Source: JAEUMD01 sp044222395 (GTDB taxonomy: Bacteria; Pseudomonadota; Alphaproteobacteria; Rhizobiales; Hyphomicrobiaceae). Taken from it: 64,000 nucleotides of DNA. Each line of letters opens with the position of its first letter. Position 1 is the first letter of the stretch. The translations under genes and the position numbers were made by a program. Shown one piece after another: positions 49,472 to 58,553 of this stretch. The stretch covers positions 1-64,000 of the forward strand of contig JBGANK010000008.1 of assembly GCA_044222395.1 (NCBI GenBank), in the 5' to 3' direction. Under the pieces are notes generated by a model, which saw only the letters and a list, made by a program, of their open reading frames with translations, did no database searches and had not been told where the DNA came from.

Positions 49472-49818
49472 AGGTTCCGTGGCAGTGGACCGGGTCACCA
49501 TGCAGAAAACCTTGCCACCTACCGTCAAGCGGTCGGCATGCGAGCGTCGGGTTCCGTGCCTTTGAGCAGCGCGCGCGTCGGCCTTGTTGAGATCCGAGTC
49601 GGCATCGATTTGTCACGAATTCGCATTGTCGAGCATTACCGCGCACCTTCCACAGCGGCGCTCACATATTCGCGTCTAGAAGGCGAAACATGCCGAATTC
49701 GTCCTTTCAACGTGGACAATCCCGGCACCTTATTGCGACTCAGGGCGCGGTTCTGTTTTCGTCGCTCCGCCGGTGGATGCGATTGTCGCGGCCGGTGGGA
49801 AATGAAGAAGGAACAGGC
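49472..49818. other. Intergenic region between ubiK and the YbjN gene
   Basis: About 350 bases. No gene, strong hairpin or confident promoter was found here. Confidence 0.4.
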
Positions 49819-50316
49819 ATGGGCTCGCGAACATCCAGCTACGCACAGAGCACCAACCCGATCGATTTGATCGAGCAGCTCGCCGTAGCCCACGGCTGGG
49901 CCTGCGATCGTACGACCGATGACGAGCTGACGCTGGTCGTGATGGGCGGCTGGACCGACTATCAGGTCTCGATCAACTGGCGCGGCGATCTGGAAGCCCT
50001 GCACCTGGCCTGTGCCTTCGATTTCAAAGTGCCCGACTACCGCCTGTCGGAGATGTATCGCCTGATCGCCCAGATCAACGAGCAGCTTTGGCTCGGCCAC
50101 TTCGACGTGTGGACCAACGAAGGGCTCATCATGTACCGGCACGGTCTGCTCCTCAACGGCGCGCTGGCGACGCCGCGCCAGTGCGAGGCGCTGCTGTCGG
50201 CGGCGCTGGAGGCTTGCGAGCGCTATTATCAGGCCTTCCAGTTCGTGGTCTGGGCGGGTAAGGAAAGCCGTGAGGCGCTCGTCTCGACCATGTTCGAGAC
50301 CGAGGGCCAGGCTTGA
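49819..50316 (+). CDS. YbjN domain-containing protein
   Basis: 165 residues of the YbjN (type III chaperone-like) family: LIEQLAVAHGWACDRTTDDEL, WTDYQVSINWRGDLEALHLACAFDF, YRLIAQINEQLWLGHFDVW, GLIMYRHGLLL. Family members are small soluble proteins with a chaperone-like fold and uncertain function. ATG at 49819 is preceded by AAGGA. proC follows 86 bases downstream; this pair is common in alphaproteobacteria. Confidence 0.85.
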   Translation: MGSRTSSYAQSTNPIDLIEQLAVAHGWACDRTTDDELTLVVMGGWTDYQVSINWRGDLEALHLACAFDFKVPDYRLSEMYRLIAQINEQLWLGHFDVWTNEGLIMYRHGLLLNGALATPRQCEALLSAALEACERYYQAFQFVVWAGKESREALVSTMFETEGQA

Positions 50317-50402
50317 AGCCCGAGCGGCGTTTGCGCAGTAAAGGTTGATCGCCCGCGGGTCTATCAAAAGCGAACCGGTCCAACCGCGCTGGGTGACGTT
50401 TC

Positions 50403-51230
50403 ATGGCACTGACATTGAATGGGCCGCTCGTGCTCGCAGGCGCGGGCAAGATGGGCGGCGCGATGCTGTCCGGCTGGCTGAAGCGCGGGCTCGATCCGGC
50501 CCGTGTGATCGTGCAGGACCCCGCTCCGCCTGCCGAGGTCGCGGCACTTCTGGCGCAGAACGTCATCAAGTCGTCGCCGACGATCGACACTGCGGCAACC
50601 CCGCCGGCGGTGATTATCGTCGCGGTGAAGCCGCAGGCGATGGAAGAAGTTTTCCCCAGGCTGGCACGACTGGCCGGTCCGCAGACCCTCGTGCTCTCGA
50701 TCGCGGCTGGTAAGACGCTTGCAAGCTTCGAACGGCACCTGCCGGAAAAGAGCGCCGTCGTGCGTGCCATGCCCAATACGCCCGCCGCGATCGGCCGAGG
50801 CATCACCGTGTGCGTTGCCAATGCGCATGTCAGCGATGAGCAGCGCGCACTCGCCACCACCTTGCTCGAGGCCATAGGCGAGGTCGACTGGGTCGGCGAC
50901 GAGCAACTGATGGATGCCGTCACCGCGGTGTCAGGTTCTGGCCCCGCCTATGTCTTCCTGCTCGCCGAGGCGCTGGCAGCCGCCGGCGTGCGCCAGGGGC
51001 TGGATGCCGAGTTGTCAGCCCGTCTGGCGAGGGCAACGGTATCGGGTGCCGGCGAGCTTTTGCGACAATCCGCGGAACCAGCCGCACAGCTCCGCCACAA
51101 CGTAACATCGCCCGGCGGAACGACGGCAGCGGCGCTGTCTGTGCTCATGCGGGAAGGCACCGGCCTCAGCGAACTGCTGGACGCAGCCGTGACGGCGGCA
51201 ACAAAAAGAGGCCGCGAGCTGGCCGGTTAA
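50403..51230 (+). CDS. proC: Pyrroline-5-carboxylate reductase
   Basis: 275-residue NAD(P)H enzyme making L-proline. Nucleotide-binding GAGKMGGAMLSGWLKRG at the N-terminus, VAVKPQAMEEVF, VRAMPNTPAAIGRGIT, and the C-terminal signature VTAVSGSGPAYVFLLAEAL and VTSPGGTTAAALSVL. Length and start are normal for the family. Confidence 0.96.
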   Translation: MALTLNGPLVLAGAGKMGGAMLSGWLKRGLDPARVIVQDPAPPAEVAALLAQNVIKSSPTIDTAATPPAVIIVAVKPQAMEEVFPRLARLAGPQTLVLSIAAGKTLASFERHLPEKSAVVRAMPNTPAAIGRGITVCVANAHVSDEQRALATTLLEAIGEVDWVGDEQLMDAVTAVSGSGPAYVFLLAEALAAAGVRQGLDAELSARLARATVSGAGELLRQSAEPAAQLRHNVTSPGGTTAAALSVLMREGTGLSELLDAAVTAATKRGRELAG

Positions 51231-51252
51231 GACGGCAGCAGGCTCGCGGCCC
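51211..51252 (+). terminator. Hairpin at the end of proC
   Basis: GGCCGCGAGC, in the last codons of proC, pairs perfectly with GCTCGCGGCC at 51243-51252 across a 22-base loop that holds the stop codon. There is no T-run, so the assignment is moderate. Confidence 0.4.
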
Positions 51253-51712
51253 TTGCAGTTTACGGTCCAGCGAGTTCCTTGGCCCTTCCCCCAGAAGCGG
51301 CAAAGGCAGGCTCCGGCGTACTGGACCGCGGAGCGGGATGTGGACCGACAGGACGCCACAGGAGGCGGACACCGGATCGGCCCGAGCGGACCTGACGCGT
51401 GGCAAGCGCCTGTTCCAATACTGTTATGATATAATGTTACAATTCCGGCAAGCCGCAAACTTCCGGGCTCACGCGATTGTGAGGCAGCGGCACTCATGGC
51501 GAGATGGGCTGCCGGTCGCTCGAATTGTCCCTCTATGACGGGGATTGAGGGGCCGATCGAGATCCGCCAGACCGCCAATGGCAATCTGATCTCGGAGAGG
51601 CCCATGCTGCGATCAAAGACAGCACCGACGCGGTCATGATCCACGTTGCGGATGCGCGGGCTTTGTGTTGGATGCACCCCGCTGAATGGCACTGAAGGGC
51701 GAGGCAACGATC
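51231..51712. other. Intergenic region before the arsenite transporter
   Basis: About 480 bases. A short AT-rich island (51418-51442) with TATAAT could be a promoter -10 region for the ars genes. No arsR-like gene or other supported frame is seen. Confidence 0.4.
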
Positions 51713-52777
51713 ATGAGCACGTTTGAGAGATACCTGACGCTGTGGGTGGCGCTATGCATTGCCGTCGGCATCGCACTGGGCCATGCCATGCCGGGCATGT
51801 TCCAAATCATCGGCCGCGCAGAGATCGCCAAGGTCAATATCCCCGTCGCGGTTCTGATCTGGATGATGATCATCCCCATGCTTGTGAAAATCGACTTCGC
51901 AGCGCTTGGCGAGGTGCGCCGGCACTGGCGCGGGATCGGCGTTACGCTGTTCATCAACTGGGCGGTAAAGCCCTTCTCGATGGCGCTGCTGGGCTGGCTT
52001 TTCATCGGCTATCTGCTCCGTGATCTGCTGCCAGCCGGCCAGATCGACAGCTACATCGCCGGGCTCATCCTCTTGGCGGCGGCGCCCTGCACGGCCATGG
52101 TCTTCGTCTGGAGCAACCTCTGTCGCGGCGACGCCAACTTCACCATCACCCAGGTGGCGCTCAATGATCTGGTCATGGTATTTGCCTTCGCGCCGATCGT
52201 CGCGTTCCTGCTTGGACTTTCGGCGATTACAGTGCCGTGGGAGACACTGCTGCTATCGGTTCTGCTTTACATCGTCGTTCCGGTGCTCATCGCGCAGATC
52301 GTGCGGCGGTATGCAATCAACGGCGGCGGCCCTGAAGGTCTGGCGCGGCTGATCGGCATCCTGCAACCGTTTTCGTTGCTCGCGCTCCTGACGACACTGG
52401 TGCTGCTGTTCGGCTTCCAGGGTGAACAGATCCTGCGCCAGCCGCTGATCATCGCCATTCTTGCGATCCCGATCCTGATACAGGTCTATTTCAATTCCGG
52501 ACTTGCCTACCTCCTGAACCGCGCCGCTGGCGAAGCTCATTGCGTCGCGGCGCCCTCGGCATTGATTGGCGCCTCGAACTTTTTCGAGTTGGCCGTAGCG
52601 GCAGCGATCAGCCTGTTCGGCTTCGAGTCCGGAGCTGCCCTTGCAACCGTCGTTGGCGTGCTGATCGAGGTTCCTGTCATGCTGTCCGTGGTGGCAATCG
52701 TCAACCGCACCAAGGCATGGTACGAGAGTGGCCTGACGCGAGAACGCGACGCGCACCCGGCATCCAGAGGCAAATGA
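51713..52777 (+). CDS. ACR3-type arsenite efflux transporter
   Basis: 354 residues with ten predicted membrane helices, of the bile acid/arsenite (BASS) superfamily. The ACR3 signature is clear: LILLAAAPCTAMVFVWSNLCRGDANFT holds the conserved Cys of helix 4, NIPVAVLIWMMIIPMLVKIDF is in helix 2, and FELAVAAAISLFG in helix 9. It exports As(III) or Sb(III) using the proton gradient. ATG at 51713 follows GAGG by nine bases. arsC begins 13 bases after its stop. Confidence 0.93.
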   Translation: MSTFERYLTLWVALCIAVGIALGHAMPGMFQIIGRAEIAKVNIPVAVLIWMMIIPMLVKIDFAALGEVRRHWRGIGVTLFINWAVKPFSMALLGWLFIGYLLRDLLPAGQIDSYIAGLILLAAAPCTAMVFVWSNLCRGDANFTITQVALNDLVMVFAFAPIVAFLLGLSAITVPWETLLLSVLLYIVVPVLIAQIVRRYAINGGGPEGLARLIGILQPFSLLALLTTLVLLFGFQGEQILRQPLIIAILAIPILIQVYFNSGLAYLLNRAAGEAHCVAAPSALIGASNFFELAVAAAISLFGFESGAALATVVGVLIEVPVMLSVVAIVNRTKAWYESGLTRERDAHPASRGK

Positions 52778-52790
52778 AGGTCGAGCCCCG

Positions 52791-53258
52791 ATGACCGTCA
52801 CTAACTATCACAATCCCAAATGTGGAACCTCGCGCAATACGCTCGCCATGATCCGCGCGTCGGGCGTCGAACCGCACATCATCGAATACCTGCAAGAGCC
52901 GCCCACGCGCGAAAAGCTGGTGCAGCTCATCAAGAAGATGAAGGCGCGCCCGCGCGACATTCTGCGCCAGAAGGGCACGCCTTATGATGAGCTGGGACTT
53001 GGCAATGAGAGCCTCACCGATGATCAGCTCATCGACGCCATGATGGCGCACCCGATCCTCATCAATCGCCCGATCGTGGAGACGGCGGTCGGCGTCAGGC
53101 TGTGCCGCCCTTCCGAGGTGGTCCTGGACATCCTGCCCAATCCGCACATCGGAGCTTTCAAAAAAGAGGACGGCGAAATCGTTGCGGCGGCTTCGACGAA
53201 AAACTCCGGACGGCCACAACCGACACGTCCGGCGAGGTCGACTTCCGGCAAGAAATAG
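52791..53258 (+). CDS. arsC: Glutaredoxin-dependent arsenate reductase
   Basis: 155 residues of the glutaredoxin-type ArsC family. The catalytic Cys11 lies in YHNPKCGTSRNT, and the three arginines of the arsenate pocket are visible in RDILRQKGTPY, ILINRPIV and VRLCRPSEVV. The last 30 residues are an Ala/Ser/Arg-rich extension (AAASTKNSGRPQPTRPARS) beyond the normal domain. Paired with the ACR3 exporter: As(V) is reduced and As(III) pumped out. No arsR is adjacent. Confidence 0.93.
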   Translation: MTVTNYHNPKCGTSRNTLAMIRASGVEPHIIEYLQEPPTREKLVQLIKKMKARPRDILRQKGTPYDELGLGNESLTDDQLIDAMMAHPILINRPIVETAVGVRLCRPSEVVLDILPNPHIGAFKKEDGEIVAAASTKNSGRPQPTRPARSTSGKK

Positions 53259-53404
53259 CAAGCGACGCTTTCGCACCAGCGTACCGAGGTCTGGCAATTG
53301 CCGGTGCGAAGGCTTACGTCTTTGAATGTCGTGATCCGCGCGGCCCAGGTAGCGGCGCGGGCTGCGGTGTTGGCTGGAATGAGGCTTGCTGGAGTCTTGA
53401 GACG

Positions 53405-54109
53405 ATGTCGCTACCATTGATCGATCTGACCGGCCCCAAGGGACGCATCATCGACGCCGCGCTGGCGCTCGCAACCGAGCGGCCGTGGCGCGAGGTATCG
53501 CTGCGCGACATTGCCGAGCGCGCCGGTCTGGGGCTGGTCGACATGCGCCAGCACTTCGCTTCCAAGGCCGACGTGTTGGCGGCCTTCGCCCGTGCCGTCG
53601 ATGACGCCGTGCTCGCGGTAGCGCCAGCGGCGGCTGGTGGCGATCCCAAGCGCGATCAGCTGTTCGAGATCATCATGTCGCGCCTTGACGCACTGCGGCC
53701 CTATCGGTCGGCCATGAAATCCATCTCGGAGGACACCTCGATCGATCCGGCGCTCATCAAGGCGCTGTTCGCCTCTCAGGTCTGGATGCTGGAAGCCGCA
53801 GGCATCAGCGCCGACGGTATCGAGGGTGGCGTGCGTGTTGCCGGACTGGCAGCGGTGTACGCGTCCGTATATCGAACCTGGCTCGACGACGATGACCCCG
53901 GCCTCGCGCGCACCATGGCCGCACTCGATCGCCGGCTGCGTCGCGGTGAGCGCACGCTTTCCACACTCGACGAGATGGGTCGCACCGCGCGTGCGATTGC
54001 CGATCGTGTCGCTTCGGTGTTTTCGGGCAGATTGTCTACAAGCCCGGCATCGCCGCCTGCAGCGCCCGAACCCGCGACGCCGAAGGACGACGCACCGCAG
54101 CACGTCTGA
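53405..54109 (+). CDS. TetR family transcriptional regulator
   Basis: 234 residues. The N-terminal helix-turn-helix runs over about 12-58 (GRIIDAALALATERPWREVSL, RDIAERAGLGLVDMRQHFASKADVL). The ligand domain is helical with LFEIIMSRLDALRPYRSAM, and the tail is Pro/Ala rich. ATG at 53405. It lies between arsC and the convergent sensor kinase; target genes cannot be deduced. Some similar proteins are grouped with COQ9-like TetR folds, which is an alternative. Confidence 0.8.
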   Translation: MSLPLIDLTGPKGRIIDAALALATERPWREVSLRDIAERAGLGLVDMRQHFASKADVLAAFARAVDDAVLAVAPAAAGGDPKRDQLFEIIMSRLDALRPYRSAMKSISEDTSIDPALIKALFASQVWMLEAAGISADGIEGGVRVAGLAAVYASVYRTWLDDDDPGLARTMAALDRRLRRGERTLSTLDEMGRTARAIADRVASVFSGRLSTSPASPPAAPEPATPKDDAPQHV

Positions 54110-54153
54110 CGTCCGCCCGCGCAACTGTCCGCGCGCGGCCCAGGTGGGTCTGG

Positions 54154-55596
54154 CTACAGCGGCACCGAAATGATGGCGCGCAGTCCGCCCAGCGAGCTTT
54201 GGCCAAGCGTGATGTCGCCACCATGGCTCTTGGCGATGTCGCGCGCGATGGCAAGGCCGAGGCCGGAGTTGCTCTTGTCCTGATTGCGCGCGTGATCGAT
54301 GCGGTAGAACGGCTTGAACACGTTGTGACGCTCTGAATCAGGGATGCCCGGGCCGTTGTCGTCGACCTCGATCCGCAGCCACTGCCCTTCGGTAGCCGCG
54401 CGTACAATCACCTGATCGCCGTAGCGCTGTGCATTCGTGACGAGGTTGGTGATGGCGCGCTTGAACGCGTTGCGCTTGAGCGGAACCATAAGCTCCTTGC
54501 TGCGTCTCCTGAGTTTGACATCGACAGGAGTGCCGTAGACTTCTGCTTCCGCCTGAATCTCTTCCAACAGTTCGCGCACGTTTGCCGGGCGCGCTTCCTC
54601 GCCGCCGTCGCCCTTCGTAAAGGCCAGGTAATCCTCCAGCATGTGCTGCATTTCGTTGACGTCGGACCGGAGCGACTGGGCTTCCGGCGTCTCTCCAAGC
54701 AGCGCCAGTTCCAGCTTGAATCGCGTCAGCACGGTTCTGAGATCGTGGCTCACCCCGGCCAGCATCGTCGTGCGCTGGTCGACGTGCGTCTTTATGCGAT
54801 CGCGCATTTCCAAGAACGCCTGCGCCGCCTGCCGCACCTCGCGCGCGCCACGCGGTTTGAAGTCTTCCGGCACCGGCCGGCCCTTGCCGAACTCGTCGGC
54901 CGCTTCCGCCAGCCGCAGGATCGGGCGGATCTGGTTGCGCAGGAATAAGATTGCGACAGTGAGTAGGATCACCGAGGTGCCGACCATCCACAGCAGGAAG
55001 ATGTGCGAGTTGGAGGCATAGGTCTGCGTGCGCGTGGCAATGAACCTCAAGATCGCATTGTCGTGCTTGACGCGGATTTCCACGTGCCGGGACTGGCCGA
55101 CCGTGTCGATCCAGAAGGGCCGATTCACCTTCTTGCGGATCTCGTCCGAAAGCGCCGCATCGAGCAGGCTGAAGAACGGCTTCGGCCGTGCCTCGGGAAG
55201 GTCGCCGGAGTTGAGGATCTGCAATGACAGGCCGAGCTTGTCGCGTGCCAGCGAAATGAGGCGCGCCTGGTTCGCTTCACCTGGCGACGATTGTTCATAG
55301 ACCTGGATCAGCGCTGCGACGTCGCGCGCGGTGGCCTCCGACAGTCGCCGCGTCACCGCCTGCCAGTGGCGCTCCATGAAGACGAATGCGATGACGCCTT
55401 CCAGCACGACGATGGGCGCGATGATGATGATGAGGGCGCGCGCATAAAGGCCCTTCGGCATCGCGTCGGCGATCCTCTGCATCGGACCGCGCAGCGCGCG
55501 CTTTACCCGCGAGGAAACCGCACGGATCCACGCCGCAGTCCGGATGCCGTAGCGGGAACGAACCCGCACATCAGGTATCTCCGGCGTTATTGCCAT
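54154..55596 (-). CDS. EnvZ-like sensor histidine kinase
   Basis: 480-residue inner-membrane kinase. First membrane helix near 50-72 (ARALIIIIAPIVVLEGVIAFVF), a periplasmic sensor of about 130 residues, a second helix near 200-220 (IFLLWMVGTSVILLTVAILF), a HAMP domain, the H-box GVSHDLRTVLTRFKLEL with the phosphorylated His, then N-box NLVTNAQRYG, G1 DDNGPGIP and G2 SGLGLAIARDI. The H-box has Val where EnvZ has Pro. It lies downstream of the PetR-like regulator on the same strand, 115 bases away, and is probably its partner. Confidence 0.92.
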   Translation of the reverse strand: MAITPEIPDVRVRSRYGIRTAAWIRAVSSRVKRALRGPMQRIADAMPKGLYARALIIIIAPIVVLEGVIAFVFMERHWQAVTRRLSEATARDVAALIQVYEQSSPGEANQARLISLARDKLGLSLQILNSGDLPEARPKPFFSLLDAALSDEIRKKVNRPFWIDTVGQSRHVEIRVKHDNAILRFIATRTQTYASNSHIFLLWMVGTSVILLTVAILFLRNQIRPILRLAEAADEFGKGRPVPEDFKPRGAREVRQAAQAFLEMRDRIKTHVDQRTTMLAGVSHDLRTVLTRFKLELALLGETPEAQSLRSDVNEMQHMLEDYLAFTKGDGGEEARPANVRELLEEIQAEAEVYGTPVDVKLRRRSKELMVPLKRNAFKRAITNLVTNAQRYGDQVIVRAATEGQWLRIEVDDNGPGIPDSERHNVFKPFYRIDHARNQDKSNSGLGLAIARDIAKSHGGDITLGQSSLGGLRAIISVPL

Positions 55597-55711
55597 GAGC
55601 CGTCAATCTCCGGTTCCATCGTGCCGGACGTCGTCGAGCCAGTCGCTGCCCCACCCCGGGGTCGGCTGCAATTCCGCGCGTGCCTGCAACGCGTCTTGTC
55701 GGTGCACACCG

Positions 55712-56431
55712 TCAATCGGTGTAGAGGATATAGCCTTTGCCGCGGACCGTCTGCAGATAGACCGGATTGGAAGGATCTGCCTCGATCTTGCGGCGCAGGC
55801 GATTGATCTGCACGTCGATGGCACGCTCGCTGCCGGTGGTGTCGTCGCTCGACAGCTCGTGGCGCTGGATCGGTGTGCCTGGCTTGAGTGCGAACTGGCG
55901 CAGCAGATCGCGCTCGCGTTCGGTGAGCTTGATGGTTTCGTCCTCGCGCTTCAGTTCGCCGCGCGACACATGGAATACGAAAGCGCCCATGCGAACCTCG
56001 TCGCTCGACGCGCCCGGAGCCGGACCGCGTCCTCGCCGCAGGATGTTCTGCAGCCGCAGCAGCAGTTCGCGCGGTTCGAAGGGCTTGGGCATGTAGTCGT
56101 CGACACCTGCCTCCAGTCCCGCGATGCGATCCTCCGAGTCCGAGCGCGCCGTCAGCATCAGGATCGGCACGTTGAGTGTGGACTTCAGGTCGCGCGCCAG
56201 ATCGAGCCCGTTCTCGCCGGGCATCATCACGTCGAGCAGGACGATATCGAAGGCCAGCCCGCGCATCGCTGCCCGAGCCGCTGCGGCGTCAGCCGCCGGC
56301 GTCACGCGGAAACCATGCTCATTGAGATAGCGGCGAAGAAGGTCGCGGATTTTCTGGTCGTCATCGACAACGAGGACGTGCGGCGCATTGTCGGGCAGCG
56401 GCTCCCTGGCCAAGGCGTGTGCGGTCGTCAT
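55712..56431 (-). CDS. petR: OmpR-family response regulator, PetR-like
   Basis: 239 residues. Receiver domain about 18-130: VLVVDDDQKIRDLL acidic pocket, phosphorylated Asp in IVLLDVMMPGENGLD, Thr in MLTARSD and Lys in YMPKPFEP. A winged-helix effector follows at about 145-238, with LTERERDLLRQFA, the recognition segment SERAIDVQINRLRRKIE and TVRGKGYIL. It overlaps the upstream MarR gene by four bases (ATGA). The MarR-OmpR pair matches petP-petR of Rhodobacter capsulatus, where PetR is needed for cytochrome bc1-dependent growth. Confidence 0.9.
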   Translation of the reverse strand: MTTAHALAREPLPDNAPHVLVVDDDQKIRDLLRRYLNEHGFRVTPAADAAAARAAMRGLAFDIVLLDVMMPGENGLDLARDLKSTLNVPILMLTARSDSEDRIAGLEAGVDDYMPKPFEPRELLLRLQNILRRGRGPAPGASSDEVRMGAFVFHVSRGELKREDETIKLTERERDLLRQFALKPGTPIQRHELSSDDTTGSERAIDVQINRLRRKIEADPSNPVYLQTVRGKGYILYTD

Positions 56432-57033
56432 GTCGGATCCTGTTGCTGTTCGCGGACTTGAACACCTCCCGGCACGTCCGCGAGGCGGATCAGTGCGCGG
56501 ACGCGGTCGCGATCCTTTTCTGCGATCATGGCAAAAAGAAATCTCCGCGTCGCATCGTCTGCGCCCGGACCGGCCTTGTCCAGAGCCTCGCCAATGCGGC
56601 GAATTTGCAGGTTGGCAAGCTTTTCCGCGAGCTTTGTGCCTTTCGCCGTCAGGTAGAGCCGGCGTTCCCTGCGGTCCTCCTTGCCCGAGCGCTGCGCCAC
56701 GAAACCCTCGTCGATCAACTGCTTGAGCACGCGGGCGAGGCTCTGCTTGGTGATTTTCAGGATATGCAGGAGGTCGGCGACGCGCAGTCCCGGATTGCGG
56801 TTGACGAAATGCAGGACACGATGGTGGGCCCTGCCAAATCCGTATTTTTCCAGAACCTTGTCCGCGTCGTTGGTGAAATCGCGATAGGCGAAGAACAGCA
56901 GCTCCACACAAGCCATGAGACTTTCGCGGCCATTATGCGAACTGTCGCCATGGGCCGACATCTCGGCCGTTCCAGCCGCGGCCGCAGTTCTCGATTGCAG
57001 CTTCGCAAGAGGACTTGAATTTACGTCAGTCAT
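56428..57033 (-). CDS. petP: MarR family regulator, PetP-like
   Basis: 201 residues. A poorly conserved 40-residue N-terminus precedes a MarR winged helix: LEKYGFGRAHHRVLHFVNRN, LRVADLLHILKITKQSLARVLKQLIDEGFV (recognition helix) and the wing SGKEDRRERRLYLTAKG. A C-terminal dimerisation helix follows. Its stop overlaps the response regulator start (ATGA), so the pair is translationally coupled. It diverges from the aminotransferase gene by about 170 bases. The PetP identity rests on the arrangement as much as on sequence. Confidence 0.85.
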   Translation of the reverse strand: MTDVNSSPLAKLQSRTAAAAGTAEMSAHGDSSHNGRESLMACVELLFFAYRDFTNDADKVLEKYGFGRAHHRVLHFVNRNPGLRVADLLHILKITKQSLARVLKQLIDEGFVAQRSGKEDRRERRLYLTAKGTKLAEKLANLQIRRIGEALDKAGPGADDATRRFLFAMIAEKDRDRVRALIRLADVPGGVQVREQQQDPT

Positions 57034-57201
57034 GTTGACTTATTTGCCGCTGATTGTTAGTCGTGGCAAGTCATTTTGAGCAGGGAAATTAGCGGCTTCA
57101 TCGCATGGTTGCCGCGTCTGTTGCAGTCGGCGGCGGCGATCGCGGGCGCGGATCGAAGCGGTCTGCCTGCTTGCGGCGTTGCTGCATGAGGATCCAAAGG
57201 A

Positions 57202-58098
57202 ATGGCCGACCTCGTTCCCTATCACGACCGCGACGGTGTCATCTGGTTCGACGGCAAGCTGCTGCCATGGCGTGAGGCCAGCGTCCACGTCCTCACCCAC
57301 GCGCTGCACTATGCGAGCGCCGTGTTCGAGGGTGAGCGCGCCTACAACGGCTCCATCTTCAAATTGACCGAGCACACCGAGCGTCTTGTCGCCGGCGCGC
57401 GCACGATGGATTTCGAGATCCCCTATTCGGCCGCCGAGATCGATGCCGCCTGCCGCGAGGTGCTGAAGGCCAACAACTTGAGCAACGCCTACATTCGCCC
57501 GCTCGCCTGGCGCGGCAGCGAGCAGATGGGCGTCTCTGCCCAGCTGACCAGGATTCACCTCGCCATCGCTGCCTGGGATTGGGGCTCCTATTTCCCGATG
57601 GAGCAGCGCCTCAAGGGCATCAGGCTCACTATGGCCACCTACCGCCGCCCCGATCCGGCGACGGCACCGGCCAAGACCAAGGCCGCCGGCCTCTACATGA
57701 TCTGTACGCTCGAGAAGCACCGCGCTGAGCGGGCCGGCTATGCGGATGCCCTGATGCTCGACTATCGTGGCCGCGTTGCCGAATGCACCGGCGCCAACAT
57801 CTTCTTCATCAAGGATGGCGTCATCCACACGCCGACACCGGACTGCTTTCTCGACGGCATAACCCGCCGCACCGTGATCGGTCTTGCGAAGGATCGTGGC
57901 ATCCAGGTCGTCGAGCGGGTCATCGTGCCCGAGGAGCTGACGAGCTTCGAGGAATGCTTCATCACCGGCACCGCGGCCGAGGTGACACCCGTCTCCGAGA
58001 TCGGCGAGGCCCGCTACACGCCGGGCCGCATCTGCGAGACCCTGCTCAACGACTACATGGCGCTGGTGCAGCCCAAGTCGAAAGCGGCAGCCGAATAG
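57202..58098 (+). CDS. ilvE: Branched-chain amino acid aminotransferase
   Basis: 298-residue class IV PLP transaminase for Leu, Ile and Val. IWFDGKLLPWREASVHVLTHALHYASAVFEGERAY is split by family gaps but conserved; the region of the PLP lysine is in KTKAAGLYMICTLEKHRAERAGYADALMLD. CTGANIFFIKDGVIHTP, CFLDGITRRTVIGLA and the late ECFITGTAAEVTPV are further family motifs. The tail is Lys/Ala rich. It diverges from the PetP/PetR genes, a frequent arrangement in alphaproteobacteria. Confidence 0.94.
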   Translation: MADLVPYHDRDGVIWFDGKLLPWREASVHVLTHALHYASAVFEGERAYNGSIFKLTEHTERLVAGARTMDFEIPYSAAEIDAACREVLKANNLSNAYIRPLAWRGSEQMGVSAQLTRIHLAIAAWDWGSYFPMEQRLKGIRLTMATYRRPDPATAPAKTKAAGLYMICTLEKHRAERAGYADALMLDYRGRVAECTGANIFFIKDGVIHTPTPDCFLDGITRRTVIGLAKDRGIQVVERVIVPEELTSFEECFITGTAAEVTPVSEIGEARYTPGRICETLLNDYMALVQPKSKAAAE

Positions 58099-58231
58099 CA
58101 GCAACTGCGTATGGCGCGTCGATCACACTGCAGCGGCTCGCGTTTGCCATCGCCGGCGACACCTATTGCCTGCCCGCTCCGGATGCCGGACATTCCTTCC
58201 TCGTGAAATCTCCGATCGGAAGGTTGAACCC

Positions 58232-58513
58232 ATGTCGGTCCGTCTCATGCTCCTGCTGGTAGGGATCGGTGGCATCCTGGCGTTGAACTTTGTGAGCACT
58301 ATGCCGGCAAGCGCCCAGGAAGGACCGGGCGGCAGCATCAATCCAAACCGGGACTGCCAAACGCTCCTGACCTGCAATTTCCGCCGTGACGGCCGCGTCC
58401 GCGGCTGCCTGTCGTCCTATTCATGCCGCCAGTGCCGGTTCGTGGCGAGCCGCTGCCAGGTCGGCGCACCAAGAGGCACCTGTCAGCGCCTTGTCTGCGA
58501 CTGGGGTGCGTGA
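58232..58513 (+). CDS. Small secreted Cys-rich protein
   Basis: 93 residues. A signal peptide (LMLLLVGIGGILALNFVSTMPASA, cleavage after ASA) is followed by a mature peptide of about 66 residues holding nine Cys: DCQTLLTCNF, GCLSSYSCRQCRF, SRCQVG, TCQRLVCDW. The Cys spacing implies several disulfides in the periplasm. GGAAGG eight bases before ATG 58232 supports the start. Similar short Cys-rich exported proteins occur in Hyphomicrobiales; function unknown. Confidence 0.7.
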   Translation: MSVRLMLLLVGIGGILALNFVSTMPASAQEGPGGSINPNRDCQTLLTCNFRRDGRVRGCLSSYSCRQCRFVASRCQVGAPRGTCQRLVCDWGA

Positions 58514-58553
58514 CTTGAAGATTGCGATAGGCGAGAGGCCGTCGTGAGCAAGG

